Source of the DNA: Hemicordylus capensis
Lineage: Eukaryota > Chordata > Lepidosauria > Squamata > Cordylidae
DNA: 64,000 nt
NCBI RefSeq assembly: GCF_027244095.1
Contig: NC_069669.1
Span: 22,099,501-22,163,500, forward strand
Direction: 5' to 3'
The position numbers and the translations under genes are program-made. Shown one piece after another: positions 22,901-30,580 of this stretch (its first letter is position 1; every line of letters begins with the position of its first letter). A model generated the notes under the pieces. That model saw only the letters and a list, made by a program, of their open reading frames with translations, was not told where the DNA came from and made no database searches.

Positions 22901-25900
22901 TTCTTAACTTGACTGTGGCTTTACATTGTTTTAAGGTTTTTGGCTTTGTTTTAAATTTTTCCCAGAAATGGAAGTTTGGATCAGTTAGACAAACACACAC
23001 GGAGTGGAATCAGTTTTATTCATGCAAGCTTTGCGGGGGCTGAAGAGTGTTTGTTTTCAGTGTACGCGGCTTTGCACATCCTTTTCTTTAAGAAACAGAA
23101 CAGCAGCCTAAACACATTCAACAAATACACACTAGGCCTGTTCTCATGACCATTGACTGGGTAGGACAAGCATCCGATCCAGTTTTGAGAGTTCTGCACG
23201 TTTCTGATTTTCGGCCAGGCGTGAATCAAAAGCTGGTCAGAGGAGGACTAAGTGACCACGTGGGAGGCGGGCGCAGCGCTAAGCATGCTGGGTAGGACCA
23301 CGCCACCCAACCCGGCTCCCACCTCCCGCACAATCACTTCCCCCTCCGCCGATCTAGTTTTTGACTCGCACACACAACTGGACATTGGGAGTGTGCACTT
23401 CTCCCAAAACTGTGTAGGATGCTCATCCTACCCAGCTGTCACGAGAACAGCCCTAGTGCATCCCACATTTGACCAAATGTCCAAGGAACAACTTTGCAAT
23501 TCACTCCAGTTCTCTCTTTACTCACCCGCTCCGATCCGGACAGGCCACACGAGGCTGCGTGGAAGACACAGTCCACTCCTTCGCAGGCTCTGAATACTGC
23601 ATCGGCGTCTCTCACGTCACCCTGTCATATGCATGTAGCAAAGCGTTATCATTCCAAATGCATCGCTGAGCATATTAATAACTAGGATCAACGAATAGCA
23701 GGGGCTGGCATCCAGACAAAGTTTATTTATGTATTTATTTATTTTATTAGAAACATTTAATATTCCGCCCACCCCGAAGACTCTGGGCGGTGCACAAAAA
23801 CATGCAAACAAGGCAACGTTAAAAATTACATTCTAAATTAAAAACTAAAGTAACTAACAAAAAACAAATAGGTAAACTACAGGGCAAAAACCTGGCGAAA
23901 AAGAAAAGTCTTCAATAGAGATTTGAAGGTCAGTTAGGAAGGGGCTAAACGATTCTGGAGGGGAAGAGAGTTCCAAAGAAGTGGGGCAGCAACCGAAAAG
24001 GCCCTTTTGCGGGGCCGAGAGCCCTGAAACTCTCGGAAGTCAGGGACCGACAAGAGGGCCATCTGAGACGATCTAACTGGAGGGGATGTAACTGGATGGG
24101 AGAGGCGGCTCTGTAGGTAGACAGGTGCCAAACCCCGCAAGGCTTTGAAGGTCAGAACCAGGACCTTAAATTGAACTCGGAAGCGAATGGGCAACCAATG
24201 TAATGACTGCAGGAGAGGCGTTACCCTGAGTTATGCAATAATATAACCCAGGAGGTACTCTAAAGGACGGCTTCATTCCAACAGGACTTGTGTTGAGCAA
24301 TTTAGTCAGGATGCCAACCCAGAGGTGCCCCTAGGTGATTTTAGAGCCTCCCCTCCCACCTGACGGCAAGTTAAGCATCATCCCCCTACATATACACACT
24401 GGTCTGGGACACATGCAGCATTTTAAAGCCGTGGGTTCTTGAGGGCACACACAAAAAAGTGAGACTATAAAACGGGTATATTCAACACACAACTTGACAT
24501 ATCCCCATCCCACATATTTCTTTCCCCGCTCCCCCTCCATCTCTAAAGTAGAGGTCATCTCATCCACCAGCTGCAGCACGAGCCAGCAGCACGCTGCAGT
24601 GAGCACACTGCCTGGGACAGACGCAAGATGATGCCACCTATTTCTTGACAGTCACGCATTGGCTGTACTACAATCTCTATATACCCCATATCCACTTTCG
24701 CACGGATCTGAGGACCAAACTAAGCGTCATTTTAAAAGTGTGTTGGAATCCTACAACCAAGACTTGTAAAATTCCTTCTAAAATGCATACACTGCCTTTC
24801 CACATAAGTATGCTCAAGCCAAAGCAGTGCACAAAGCCCAGTAAAACCATATACTGCTAACTGAGCAAAGAGGCACCTTTTTTAAAGTGGTGATTCTCTT
24901 GTATTGAGCAGGGGGAGAGCAACTGGCCCTATCCGTCCCCAGCACAGCATCCCTCCAGTGGCCTCTCTTATGTTTCTTTTTTATATTGTGAGCCCTTTGG
25001 GGGTAGGGTGCCATTTTAGCCATTTTATTTATTTACTTTATTTCTATGTAAACCGCTTTGGGAAACTTTTGCTGAAAAGCAGTATATAAATATTTGTTGT
25101 ATTTGTATTAAAAACAATAAAACAGAACACATAATAAAGCAAAGAAAGCAAGTCAACAACAACCAAGCATACACAAAACAGCCCAGCAGCCCAGTAAATC
25201 AATCACAATTAAAGGCTTGTCGAAAACTGAACAATTGTTCTTTGTGGCTCTCCCGGGGTGCCACCACCAAAAAGGCCCTTTCTCTAGCAGCCACCCACCT
25301 CACCTCATTCGGCAGGAGTACTCAGAACAAGGTCTCTGAAGAAGATCTCAAGACCCTGGTAGGGACATAAGGGGCAAAGCGCTCTCTCAGGTAACCCGGT
25401 CCTAAGCCATTTGGGGCTTTAAAAGTTAAGACCAGTACTTGGAATTGGGTCCGGAAATGGACTGGGAGGCAGTGCAGCTGACAAAGCCCCGCCATGATAT
25501 GATTGTAACCCCCAATTCCAGTTAATAACCAATAGACCAACTGCAGTTTCTGAGCTGTTTTCAAAGGCAGCCCCATATACAGCACATATTACTGTTTCAG
25601 ACTGTAAGGTCCTTGGGGCAGGGATCTATCTGGCTTTGCCTATGTAACTCTGTAGGGTACTGTCCAAACACACACAAGAAGAAATGACATCAGTCCAACA
25701 TGATTACTCAAACGTAAGTTGACCCTACTTGGATAAAGACGGCTTGGTTGGGGATGTCCCATGCTGGCTTCTGTCTGTCGAACAAAACAACGCTGATTCC
25801 TTCCTTGGTGAGGGCAGAGCCCAGGTGGTAGCCAAAGTAGCCCCCGCCTCCAGTTATCAGGGCCTTAGGAGTTCTTCTCGGCAGCGGTCCTGCGTGCCCA

Positions 25901-26061
25901 TTGAGTCTGCAGTCAGACGCTTGGCTGCTGTGAGGCACCACGCCATTCGACCTGGTTCGCATCACGTCTCCAGTCGGAGGAAACGCGGTGAGGACGCTGC
26001 TGCCCCTTTCCTCACGGGGGGGTGTATAATTCTGCTGGGGCATTCTGTCACAGACCTCCAT
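7530..26061 (-). CDS. SDR42E2: SDR42E2, complete coding region (11 exons, joined)
   Basis: An extended short-chain dehydrogenase/reductase of the 3-beta-hydroxysteroid dehydrogenase type; substrate unknown. Eleven exons with GT/AG borders and compatible phases give about 438 codons, near the size I recall for SDR42E proteins. Visible motifs: nucleotide-binding TGGGGYFG at residues 70-77, VVLFDR after beta-2, the IYTSS serine region at 174-178, catalytic YSRTK (Y208, K212), [10 protein letters not shown] in exon 6, and a hydrophobic C-terminal segment at about 417-438 that looks like a membrane anchor. The ATG at 26061 follows an in-frame TGA, which supports this start. SDR42E1 and SDR42E2 are similar; E2 is preferred because of the many introns, the [14 protein letters not shown] wording and VWA3A as upstream neighbour. 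No disabling change is seen. Confidence 0.93.
7737..8074. other. SDR42E2 intron 10, unique part
   Basis: AT-rich intron sequence with a short AC-rich tract near 7908-7925 and 7967-7995. No repeat family or exon was recognised. Confidence 0.4.
8075..8262 (-). mobile_element. SINE-like repeat with L2-type 3' tail
   Basis: It matches a family seen seven times in the window. On its sense strand it runs from GAGCAAAGAGGCACC through GGGGGAGAGCAACTGGCCC to AACTTTTGTTGAAAAGC-(A/G)GTATATAAATATT. Other copies are listed separately. Confidence 0.65.
8504..8790 (+). mobile_element. 5S-rRNA-headed SINE
   Basis: The head resembles the 3' half of 5S rRNA (GGTTTGCATTTGGATGAGAC for GGTTAGTACTTGGATGGGAG). 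A tRNA-Ala-like remnant, TTGCATGCAGAAAGTTCCAGG, follows. It then has the body CTGCCAGTCTGTGTAGACAA and ends near GTCTGACTCAG. Confidence 0.75.
9002..9075 (-). CDS. SDR42E2: SDR42E2 coding exon 10
   Basis: A 74-bp exon, phase 1/0, encoding [20 protein letters not shown] and LTRSE. The LTRxEV motif is typical of SDR42E proteins. Acceptor TGTTGCAG, donor GTAAAA. A CR1 copy begins about 65 bp upstream of the acceptor. Confidence 0.9.
9145..10325 (-). mobile_element. CR1 LINE, 5'-truncated, with ORF2 C-terminus
   Basis: Minus-strand translation gives CR1 reverse-transcriptase C-terminal wording: [20 protein letters not shown], then [40 protein letters not shown] and [20 protein letters not shown]. 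The 3' UTR with GCCTCCTTGGGCCTGATCC lies at the low-coordinate end. The copy is broken by stops and a frame change between the two coding blocks and sits in SDR42E2 intron 9. Confidence 0.9.
10334..10562. mobile_element. MITE with GGGTTGCCAAC termini
   Basis: GGGTTGCCAAC at 10334-10344 and GTTGGCAACCC at 10551-10561 are perfect inverted ends. The 229-bp interior has repeated GAGGGACA words. A relative with the same ends lies at 35201-35389. Confidence 0.65.
11095..11340 (-). mobile_element. SINE-like repeat with L2-type tail, nested
   Basis: Contains AATATTTATATACTGCTTTT, CAACAAAAGTTTCCAAAGTG, a GATA run and CAGTTGCTCTCCCCCTGCTC, the same family as 8075-8262. It sits inside the split SINE. 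Confidence 0.7.
11366..11647. mobile_element. MITE family C, copy 1 (nested)
   Basis: The left end CCACAACCGGCTTTTA and the reverse complement of the right end (CCACACAGCAGGCTTTACC) are imperfect TIRs. The interior (TTACCCCGAAGACC, GTTAGAGTGCAACCCGG) matches 13398-13656. Confidence 0.6.
11967..12030 (-). CDS. SDR42E2: SDR42E2 coding exon 9
   Basis: A 64-bp exon, phase 0/1, encoding [20 protein letters not shown], which continues the PLxExLGY segment from exon 8. Acceptor CCCTTGCAG, donor GTAAAA. Confidence 0.88.
12263..12446. mobile_element. hairpin-like MITE with TTCACACAAT ends
   Basis: GGCCTGGTTCACACAATC at the left pairs with GATTGTGTGAACCAGGCC-like sequence at the right (AATTGTGTGAACAGGGCCC). 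The interior also contains complementary GTTGGTAACCCACAT and TAATGTAGGTTACCAAC blocks. Confidence 0.65.
12690..13330 (-). mobile_element. two L2-type LINE 3' ends and unique spacer
   Basis: 12690-12860 and 13110-13330 have the form TTTATTTATT...CCAAGTGGTTTACATAAAAC and CTAGGCAGTTAACAACAATA, the reverse complement of L2-like 3' UTRs. The 12860-13110 spacer is AT-rich with nothing recognised. Confidence 0.6.
13398..13656. mobile_element. MITE family C, copy 2
   Basis: TTTTCACATCCGGCTTTTAG at the left, GGTAAAGGCTGCCATCGGGG at the right and an interior collinear with 11366-11647. It ends about 60 bp from SDR42E2 exon 8. Confidence 0.6.
13718..13783 (-). CDS. SDR42E2: SDR42E2 coding exon 8
   Basis: A 66-bp exon, phase 0/0, encoding [18 protein letters not shown] and IVPL. 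SDR42E proteins carry GQAYFI(S/N)DG here. Acceptor TTCCACAG, donor GTATGAG. Confidence 0.92.
14241..14378 (-). CDS. SDR42E2: SDR42E2 coding exon 7
   Basis: A 138-bp exon, phase 0/0, with CCCACAG acceptor and GTGAGT donor. It encodes [15 protein letters not shown] and then [20 protein letters not shown], the conserved W/FVHVxNLVQAH core of this family. Confidence 0.93.
14973..15068. mobile_element. short hairpin MITE (AACTCCCAG type)
   Basis: CCCCAGATGTTGTTGGATTA-TAACTCCCAG pairs with GGGACTTGTAGTCCAACAAA-ATCTGGAGA. It is the same family as 6693-6805. Confidence 0.7.
15080..16040. other. SDR42E2 intron 6, unique part
   Basis: No repeat family or splice-bordered exon was recognised in this stretch. 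Confidence 0.4.
16050..16100. repeat. (TG)n microsatellite
   Basis: About 25 uninterrupted TG units. Confidence 0.98.
16423..16505 (-). CDS. SDR42E2: SDR42E2 coding exon 6
   Basis: An 83-bp exon, phases 1/0, encoding [20 protein letters not shown] and then GRHLPRLA. The acceptor is CTTCTAG. The donor reads GCT|GTACGC, which is not consensus. It was chosen because it keeps phase and joins directly to [13 protein letters not shown] in exon 7 with no gap against SDR42E relatives. Confidence 0.85.
16561..16722 (-). mobile_element. tRNA-Ala-headed SINE, 3'-truncated
   Basis: Minus-strand head CACAGCTGAGTGGGAGAACC and B-box-like CAGGTTCAAACCCTGG. The shared body follows (GGCAGCATCCCCAGGTAGGG, CTGCCAGTCAGGGTGTAGAC). 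It lies 55 bp upstream of SDR42E2 exon 6. Confidence 0.7.
16840..16985 (+). repeat. L2-type 3' end followed by (TA)n
   Basis: TTATTGTAAACTGCTCAGAG resembles an L2-like 3' UTR, and about 24 TA units follow at 16927-16974. Confidence 0.75.
17010..17610. other. GC-rich, probably degenerate transposon
   Basis: The ends CACCTAGGGCACCAG and CGCCTAGGGTGCC are partly complementary. Similar GGCACCCTAGGCAAA wording recurs at 29285-29310, which suggests an old interspersed element without coding capacity. Confidence 0.3.
17994..18069 (-). CDS. SDR42E2: SDR42E2 coding exon 5 (active site)
   Basis: A 76-bp exon, phases 0/1, with TTTCTAG acceptor and GTAGGT donor. It encodes [20 protein letters not shown], which contains the SDR YxxxK catalytic pair (Y208, K212). 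Confidence 0.92.
18250..18980 (+). repeat. unclassified interspersed repeat, family E
   Basis: AATCTGAAGGGGG, ACTCAATGGAGTGG, ATGGACTCAGAAGG and AAATTTCTCAGCTTAAAGAA recur in order at 28060-28510. A reverse-strand fragment lies at 41150-41300. No coding frame or clear ends are visible. Confidence 0.5.
19294..19412 (-). CDS. SDR42E2: SDR42E2 coding exon 4
   Basis: A 119-bp exon with an AATGCAG acceptor after a pyrimidine tract and a GTATTG donor, phases 1/0. It encodes [20 protein letters not shown] and then [18 protein letters not shown]. The TSS segment supplies the SDR catalytic serine. Confidence 0.92.
19557..19739 (-). mobile_element. tRNA-Ala-headed SINE
   Basis: Minus strand GGGATGTAGCTCTGTTAGCA (A-box) and CTTTGCAGGCAGAAGCTCCC (anticodon arm), then the common body and AGGAAGCAGCTTCCTATG. 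Confidence 0.8.
19905..19950. repeat. (TAGA/CAGA)n microsatellite
   Basis: About eleven tetranucleotide units mixing TAGA and CAGA. Confidence 0.95.
19951..21125. other. SDR42E2 intron 3, no gene seen
   Basis: Moderately GC-rich. Contains a GA run at 20721-20742. No exon or clear repeat was recognised. Confidence 0.35.
21126..21450. mobile_element. two SINE fragments
   Basis: 21126-21230 is the 3' half of a tRNA-Ala-type SINE in reverse (CCATTGGTCCGTCTAGTTTA, GACTGGCAGCGTCTCTCC). 21310-21450 is a forward piece of the second tRNA SINE type (GAGTCCAAATCCC, CTGGGTGACTCTGGGCCAGC). Confidence 0.6.
21495..21555 (-). CDS. SDR42E2: SDR42E2 coding exon 3
   Basis: A 61-bp exon between a CACCCAG acceptor and a GTATGT donor, phases 0/1. 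It encodes residues 144-163, ending in [11 protein letters not shown], the conserved helix that follows the NAD-binding half in SDR42E proteins. Confidence 0.9.
21785..22085 (+). mobile_element. 5S-rRNA-headed SINE, near complete
   Basis: GAGAGCTGGTCTGGTGGTCA, then AGCTAAGCAGGGTCTGCCCT-GGTTGCATATGAATGGGAGA, which tracks 5S rRNA AGCTAAGCAGGGTCGGGCCT-GGTTAGTACTTGGATGGGAG. It ends AGCTTCCTATGTTCCTATG. Confidence 0.85.
22274..22350. repeat. interstitial telomeric palindrome (CCCTAA)5-CCA-(TTAGGG)6
   Basis: Five exact CCCTAA units (22278-22307), CCA, then six exact TTAGGG units (22311-22346), bounded by TGCA on both sides. Partial inverted similarity continues about 25 bp outward (CTGGAG...CTGCACCC against CTGGAG...ACTGCACCC). 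Confidence 0.97.
22395..22960 (+). mobile_element. L2-type LINE fragments
   Basis: 22395-22500 is a 3' end (CCGCTTTGAGAACTTTTGCT, GGTCTATAAATACTCC). 22590-22960 is a degenerate coding tail: AAAGAACTACATTGGCTACC corresponds to KELHWLP, and CCCTGGAATGCACTCCCTGC corresponds to the PWNALPAE region. Confidence 0.75.
23131..23457. mobile_element. MITE family D, 20-bp TIRs
   Basis: ACTAGGCCTGTTCTCATGAC at the left faces ACTAGGGCTGTTCTCGTGAC on the opposite strand at the right, 18 of 20 matching. The 327-bp element ends 69 bp from SDR42E2 exon 2. Confidence 0.8.
23526..23621 (-). CDS. SDR42E2: SDR42E2 coding exon 2
   Basis: It has 32 codons in phase 0 on both sides, acceptor ACAG and donor GTGAGT. 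It encodes the [20 protein letters not shown] region, followed by an ASCGLSG segment where relatives have ASYGMSG. This is the alpha-C/beta-4 part of the NAD(P)-binding fold. Confidence 0.9.
23720..24235 (-). mobile_element. L2-type LINE 3' end with coding tail
   Basis: Minus-strand translation includes [35 protein letters not shown] and [17 protein letters not shown], the C-terminal pattern of L2-like ORF2. A 3' UTR with GCCCAGAGTCTTCGGGGTGG follows. Confidence 0.85.
24236..24856. other. SDR42E2 intron 1, unique part
   Basis: No gene, repeat family or site was recognised. Confidence 0.4.
24857..25100 (+). mobile_element. SINE-like repeat with L2-type tail
   Basis: Complete forward copy: CTAACTGAGCAAAGAGGCAC, CTGGCCCTATCCGTCCCCAG, TGTAAACCGCTTTGGGAAAC and AAGCAGTATATAAATATTTG. 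Confidence 0.75.
25101..25600 (-). mobile_element. L2-type LINE fragment
   Basis: Minus-strand frame [20 protein letters not shown] then [20 protein letters not shown], typical of L2-like ORF2 C-termini. Broken and 5'-truncated. Confidence 0.85.
25729..26061 (-). CDS. SDR42E2: SDR42E2 coding exon 1
   Basis: It carries 111 codons: a polar N-terminal leader of about 65 residues, then the first Rossmann strand with TGGGGYFG and the second strand VVLFDR. It ends ...AVFIQ at a GTAGGG donor, phase 0. Upstream untranslated exons may exist but were not found. Confidence 0.9.
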
Positions 26062-26470
26062 CCACGATCACAGAGACTTTGGTTTTCAAATGAGCCTGCA
26101 TAGAAATGGTAGATGATTTTGTACACCTTTGGTCTGCATTTTAGCCCATGCCTCATGTACTTCCATCAAAACATACATTCAAATATGGATCACAAATCAA
26201 TATGCTGTTTTGAGAATCATGAAAGAAGGTGTCTCGTAATTCTAAATTTAAGATCGACCGCTTACCATCTCAATAATTAAAATGACTGCTGATCATTTGA
26301 AGGGAAAGACAATCTTTGAGCAATTTGATTTGCACCCAGTTTGGGAATATGGGATTTCTCATTCTCAAACTGGGTGAAGTTTTCTCTCTCTCTTTCTCAT
26401 ACAATATTAGAACCCGGGGTCAACTGTTGAAGTGAAACACTGGGAGATTCAAGACAGACACAAAAGGTGC
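26062..26470. other. immediate upstream region of SDR42E2 start
   Basis: May hold 5' UTR or intron. No TATA-like or clear promoter signal was identified. Confidence 0.3.
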
Positions 26471-26475
26471 ACAAC

Positions 26476-27000
26476 GTACTTGACAAAATGTGTAGTTTAA
26501 CTCGGCTGCCACCAGATGGGGTGATGGCCACCAATCTAGATGGCTTGAAAAAGGGATGCTGCAAATTCATGGGTAGCCACCTAATGGCACAGCGAGGAAG
26601 TCACTTGCCTGGGGAGCAAGAGATTGCCGGTTCGAATCCCCGCTGGTATGTTCCCGCGACTATGGGGAAAGATGCTGAAAGGCATAAACTTGTACTGCGT
26701 GGGAGGAGGCAATGGTCAACCCCTCCTGTATTCTACCCAAGACAACCACAGGGCTCTGTGGCCACCATTACCTTACAAATGCATGGAGGAGAGGGCAACC
26801 AAAGGCTACTAGCCATTATAAGGGGGGGGGAGCAGGGTGATGGTCCTGCACACCAGGTGCTGGGGAATACCAACGGGAGGAGGCAGTGGTTCTCTTTTCT
26901 CCACTTGTGGGTTTCCCAGAGGCCCCTGGCTGGCCACTGCATGAGGGTGGATGCTGGACTGGGTGGGCCCATGGCTTCTGTTCTTATTCTGTTGTAGAAA
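26476..27000 (+). mobile_element. CR1 3' region interrupted by a Sauria SINE
   Basis: CR1 wording GGGGTGATGGCCACCAATCT-AGATGGCTTGAAAAAGGG runs to 26571. It resumes after the SINE at about 26775 with GAGGGCAACCAAAGGCTACT and continues to GGCTGGACTGGGTGGGCC near 26970. Confidence 0.8.
26572..26774 (+). mobile_element. Sauria-type SINE, 3'-truncated, with target duplication
   Basis: A-box CCTAATGGCACAGCGAGG and B-box CCGGTTCGAATCCC. CAAATTCATGG before the SINE and CAAATGCATGG after it look like an 11-bp target-site duplication with one change. Confidence 0.8.
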
Positions 27001-27160
27001 TGCCACAGAATAAGAACAGAACAACACAACTGGATAATTTGGACAGAGTCCAAAAGACCAGCAATAAAGAAGACCCTCGATAGTGGGATGGATGGGTTTG
27101 CTGCCATGTTTTGTCCCTCCTCACCAGGCCTCACTAGGCTCCCGAGCCTATTGCACAAGT

Positions 27161-27470
27161 CATAGGAGGATAGTGAACTGCCATATACTGAGTCAGACCC
27201 TTGGTCTATCTAGCTCAGTACTGTCTACACAGACTGGCAGCGGCTTCTCCAAGGCTGCAGGCAGGAGTGTCTCCCAGTCCTATCTTGGAGATGCTGCCAG
27301 GGAGGGAACTGGGAACCTTCTTCTGCTCTTCCCAGAGCAGCCCCATCCCCTGAGGGGAAGATCTTCCAGTGCCCACACATATAGTCTCCCATTCAAATGC
27401 AAACCAGGGCAGACCCTGCTTAGTAAAGGGGACCACCCATGCTTGCCACCACAAGACCAGCTCTCCTCCC
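27161..27470 (-). mobile_element. 5S-rRNA-headed SINE
   Basis: The minus strand begins GGAGAGCTGGTCTTGTGGTG. The 5S-like block and the shared body follow (GCCGCTGCCAGTCTGTGTAG), and it ends CTATGACTTGTG. Near complete. Confidence 0.8.
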
Positions 27471-28059
27471 ATCCCTTAGCCCACATATTCAGCTCCCGGC
27501 CCCCTGCCTCCCAGGGTCTGAGCACTGGCAGCCCACCTGGCTACCCGGCCTTACCTATATCTGGTAATACAGATGAAAATCACTCGACACACCAACAAAA
27601 CGCTCGCGGTCTTGTTTCCACAAACAGGTCTTTGGCCCTTTAGAGCAAAGTTAATACACGGCAATCTAACCCCTCCAGAATTGCTGCTATTCTTAGTACA
27701 CATCTACAGTGCGGATCCATATTGGTCCTGCAACAGTTTAACTGTCATGGCTTCCCTCGGAGCATCCTTGGAACCAATGAGAATGCCGAGTGTCCCAAGG
27801 CAGCTGCATCCAACTGCATTTCCCAGGGTTCTCTGGGAAAGGCAAACTTCATGCCACAGGCAGCGAGTTTTCTGTGCACTTGATTGATGGTTGCGTATTC
27901 TCCTTTCCCAGGACTGAGATATTACTGGTTTCTCAACATTTAAGGAGAGTACAGTAGTGGCATTAAACATCGATCCTTTGCTGGCTGGATTGAAGGATTG
28001 ATGGATTGATTGAAATTTTATGCCAGCAAATTATCTATATAAGATTTCTGGAAGTGTTG

Positions 28060-28510
28060 AAAATTGGGATCCTTTTGGACAGGACACGGGACCACCTGTG
28101 GGCAAGTGGAAGGTACCACAAACTTGGAGGCAGTGTTTCAAATACACAGAGTTTGGAGGCAGTGACTGAGTGTTTAAAAAAATCTGAAGGAGGCCAAACC
28201 CCCATCCTCTGTGGCCAACTACCTCCATGTTAGTCAATGGGTCAGAGTCATGAGCTCAAAGTGCAAGCAGATGGGCAGAGCTCATGGAACCCTGTGGGGA
28301 TGATGGCGGGTGGGCAGGGGGTGCGGAGAAGAGGGCATGAACAACAAGAGTGTGAAATTTCTCAGCTTGAAGAATACTCCCTCAGGATTGTCACAGGCCT
28401 TTATGTTTCTGGGTGGCGGGAAGGTGCCTAAAACTTTCACCATGCTCAGGCACAGGCTCAAGTAACATGCACACCAGAGACATACAGCAACACTTTGTTG
28501 TGGGTCCATA
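28060..28510 (+). repeat. unclassified interspersed repeat, family E, copy 2
   Basis: Collinear with 18250-18980 (AAAAATCTGAAGGAGG, GTCAATGGGTCAGAG, GAAATTTCTCAGCTTGAAGA). Confidence 0.5.
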
Positions 28511-28574
28511 CTTGTAGCTTCTCATGGTGGATCACAATTATTTATGTATTTGACATATTTATATACTGCCTTAT

Positions 28575-29220
28575 ATAGAGGTTGTTCACCCAGGTGGGCT
28601 GGGGAAGGCTCGTTTTACTCACCCCCCGCTGCCACCGACAACTAATTTCTTCTTTTGGGAGCTTGTTAGTCAAGCATTTCTCCATCGCTGCACCATTAGA
28701 TGGCTTACTGTTGTGCTTTTCATTGCTATTCTTTACTGCATTGGGCGTGAATAAAAGTTACATAAATCGTGAATAACCAAATTATTGTCTCGGGTCTTCA
28801 TTCCCTCTTGCTCGTGGGATCACAGACTCAGGACACCAAGTCTCACTTAACCTCCCTACAAGCCTCCAGGGTGCCCTTGACCTGCCTGGTCCGTCCGTGA
28901 CCCTCCGGTCTTGAGCTATGGCAAAGACAGTGCGTGCCGGACCCCCTTCGACCAGAGTCTGCATCCTCAACTGACTGTGGCGAGCGTCCCGGAGGCTGAC
29001 TGAGTAGAAGTCTGGAGGATGGACTGGGGCCTTCTTGGAATCGGTGAGTTAACCCTTCACATCCCCTGGGATAAGTCCAATCCTGAATCTAAGTGAGGTA
29101 CATGGAGGAACCTATAGATCTGGGTGGTGCCGAAGAATGGGGACATCAGGGAGTAGGGTCAAGTCCTGTACCCCTCTGGGATGCATCCTCAAGAACTGGG
29201 CTAAGTTTGGTGGGGACCCC
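28575..29220 (+). mobile_element. possible endogenous retrovirus LTR and leader fossil
   Basis: A polyadenylation-like GAATAAAAG at 28749 is followed by TTGTCTCGGGTCTTCATTCC, wording common in retroviral R/U5. A TGG-led, primer-site-like stretch begins near 28977 and a GTGAGTT follows further on. No gag, pol or env was recognised, so it is a fragment. Age and family are uncertain, and it could be another repeat. Confidence 0.3.
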
Positions 29221-29459
29221 ATGACAAAGAAGAACAACAAGTAATACAGAAGAAGTAATACAGTTTACTTCAGGGCTGGCCTGAGGGTTTTTGGCACCCT
29301 AGGCAAATTTTGGCTTCGGCTGCCCCCCGCGCCACCCCCCCCCCTCGCTAAGAAGTGCAGAGCCCCGGCTAACGTGAACCATGGTGGGCGGCCCATTTTG
29401 CGGGATCAAATGACTAGCCCGCGCAGATGACCTGCGAATGACTAGCTTTTAAAAATTGA

Positions 29460-29640
29460 TTTTTAAAAAGTTTTTGAAATGTTTTGTATTTAGTGTTTTA
29501 TGTGCTTTTGTTGGATTTTTTTATTTAAGTGTTGTGAGCTGCCCAGAGAACAATTTGTTCTCTGGGTGGCTAAACAAATAAAGTTTTGTTAATTGTTAGT
29601 ATTATCTTCAAGAATATTTATATACTGCTTCTCAACTTTT
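29460..29640 (+). mobile_element. L2-type 3' end
   Basis: TTTAAGTGTTGTGAGCTGCC-CAGAGAACAATTTG and GGTGGCTAAACAAATAAAG match the terminal hairpin-like end of L2-like LINEs. A short TATATACTGCTTCTCAAC fragment follows. Confidence 0.6.
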
Positions 29641-30580
29641 CCTTACAATGAGTGCATCAGCCCGAGGAAAGAGGTTTGTTTGCATCTGCACTCCTCTGCA
29701 ACCCTTTTCGGTCAATTTCTGCAGGTATCTTGTTTTCAACATATCAGCTGTTATTAAAAAAAAACAAAAACGGGTTCTGAACTAGGTTTTGGGAGGGACT
29801 TGTAAATGTGTTTGAGAAAGAAACAAAAAGTAAAATAACCAAAATGTAAACAAATAAATAAACAGAAAATAGTCACATAGAAAGAGCCCTGCTTCGCAGG
29901 GTTGTTGTACAGATTAACCCTTTCTATGTTGTATTCTATTCTGTTTTTAAATGATCATCATTTCTCTGTACTCTAAAAATGTTGTGAAGTTGCTTCAAGA
30001 GTCTTCCACTAAGAGGCAGGACAGAAATAATTAAATGAATAAAGAAATACATTTAATAATAAATGCAACAAAAATTGTGAATAGCTTTGGACACCAGAAC
30101 AAAAGAGATCAAATTTAGTTGTAGCGTTCTTGTCTTGTCTTTGGTACCTAAAACCTTAGAAAGGCATCCAGTATACACAGTCTGTACACACACACACACA
30201 CACACACACCCATTTTTTGCCTTGAAAAATATATTTGACAAAAGTATGTTTAAAAAGACAATTTTCCCCTTTCAAATCATCATAAAAATTACCTTTTGCG
30301 TACGTTGGGCTTTTAAAAAAAGGCTGTGGTGGCACTGAAGAGAGGTTTGAGTGGAGGGTTTTTCTCCTCAGGTTCCGATGAGAGCAGCAGCAGGTGTGAC
30401 CAGGCTGGTATCCTGAGGAAACCCCAGGGATGCTCAGGTCCTATTTTATAGGGGCTTTCCTTTTCCTCTTGTCAGGGTGTGTACGCATATGTATATTCAT
30501 ATGTAAAAGAGACAAGCATTTTCACCTGTGAGGTTGGCCCATCTGGGCTTAAGGCCAGGAAAGGGTGAGGCTTCATGCAG
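29641..30580. other. intergenic, unique, with (AC)13 at 30184-30209
   Basis: AT-rich. Apart from the AC repeat and a degenerate L2-like end near 29940-30060, nothing was recognised. Confidence 0.4.

Noticed and set aside
25708-25728. Extension of SDR42E2 exon 1 past FIQ
   Set aside because: The following bases are a GTAGGG donor, and exon 2 continues the protein with GDVRDAD.
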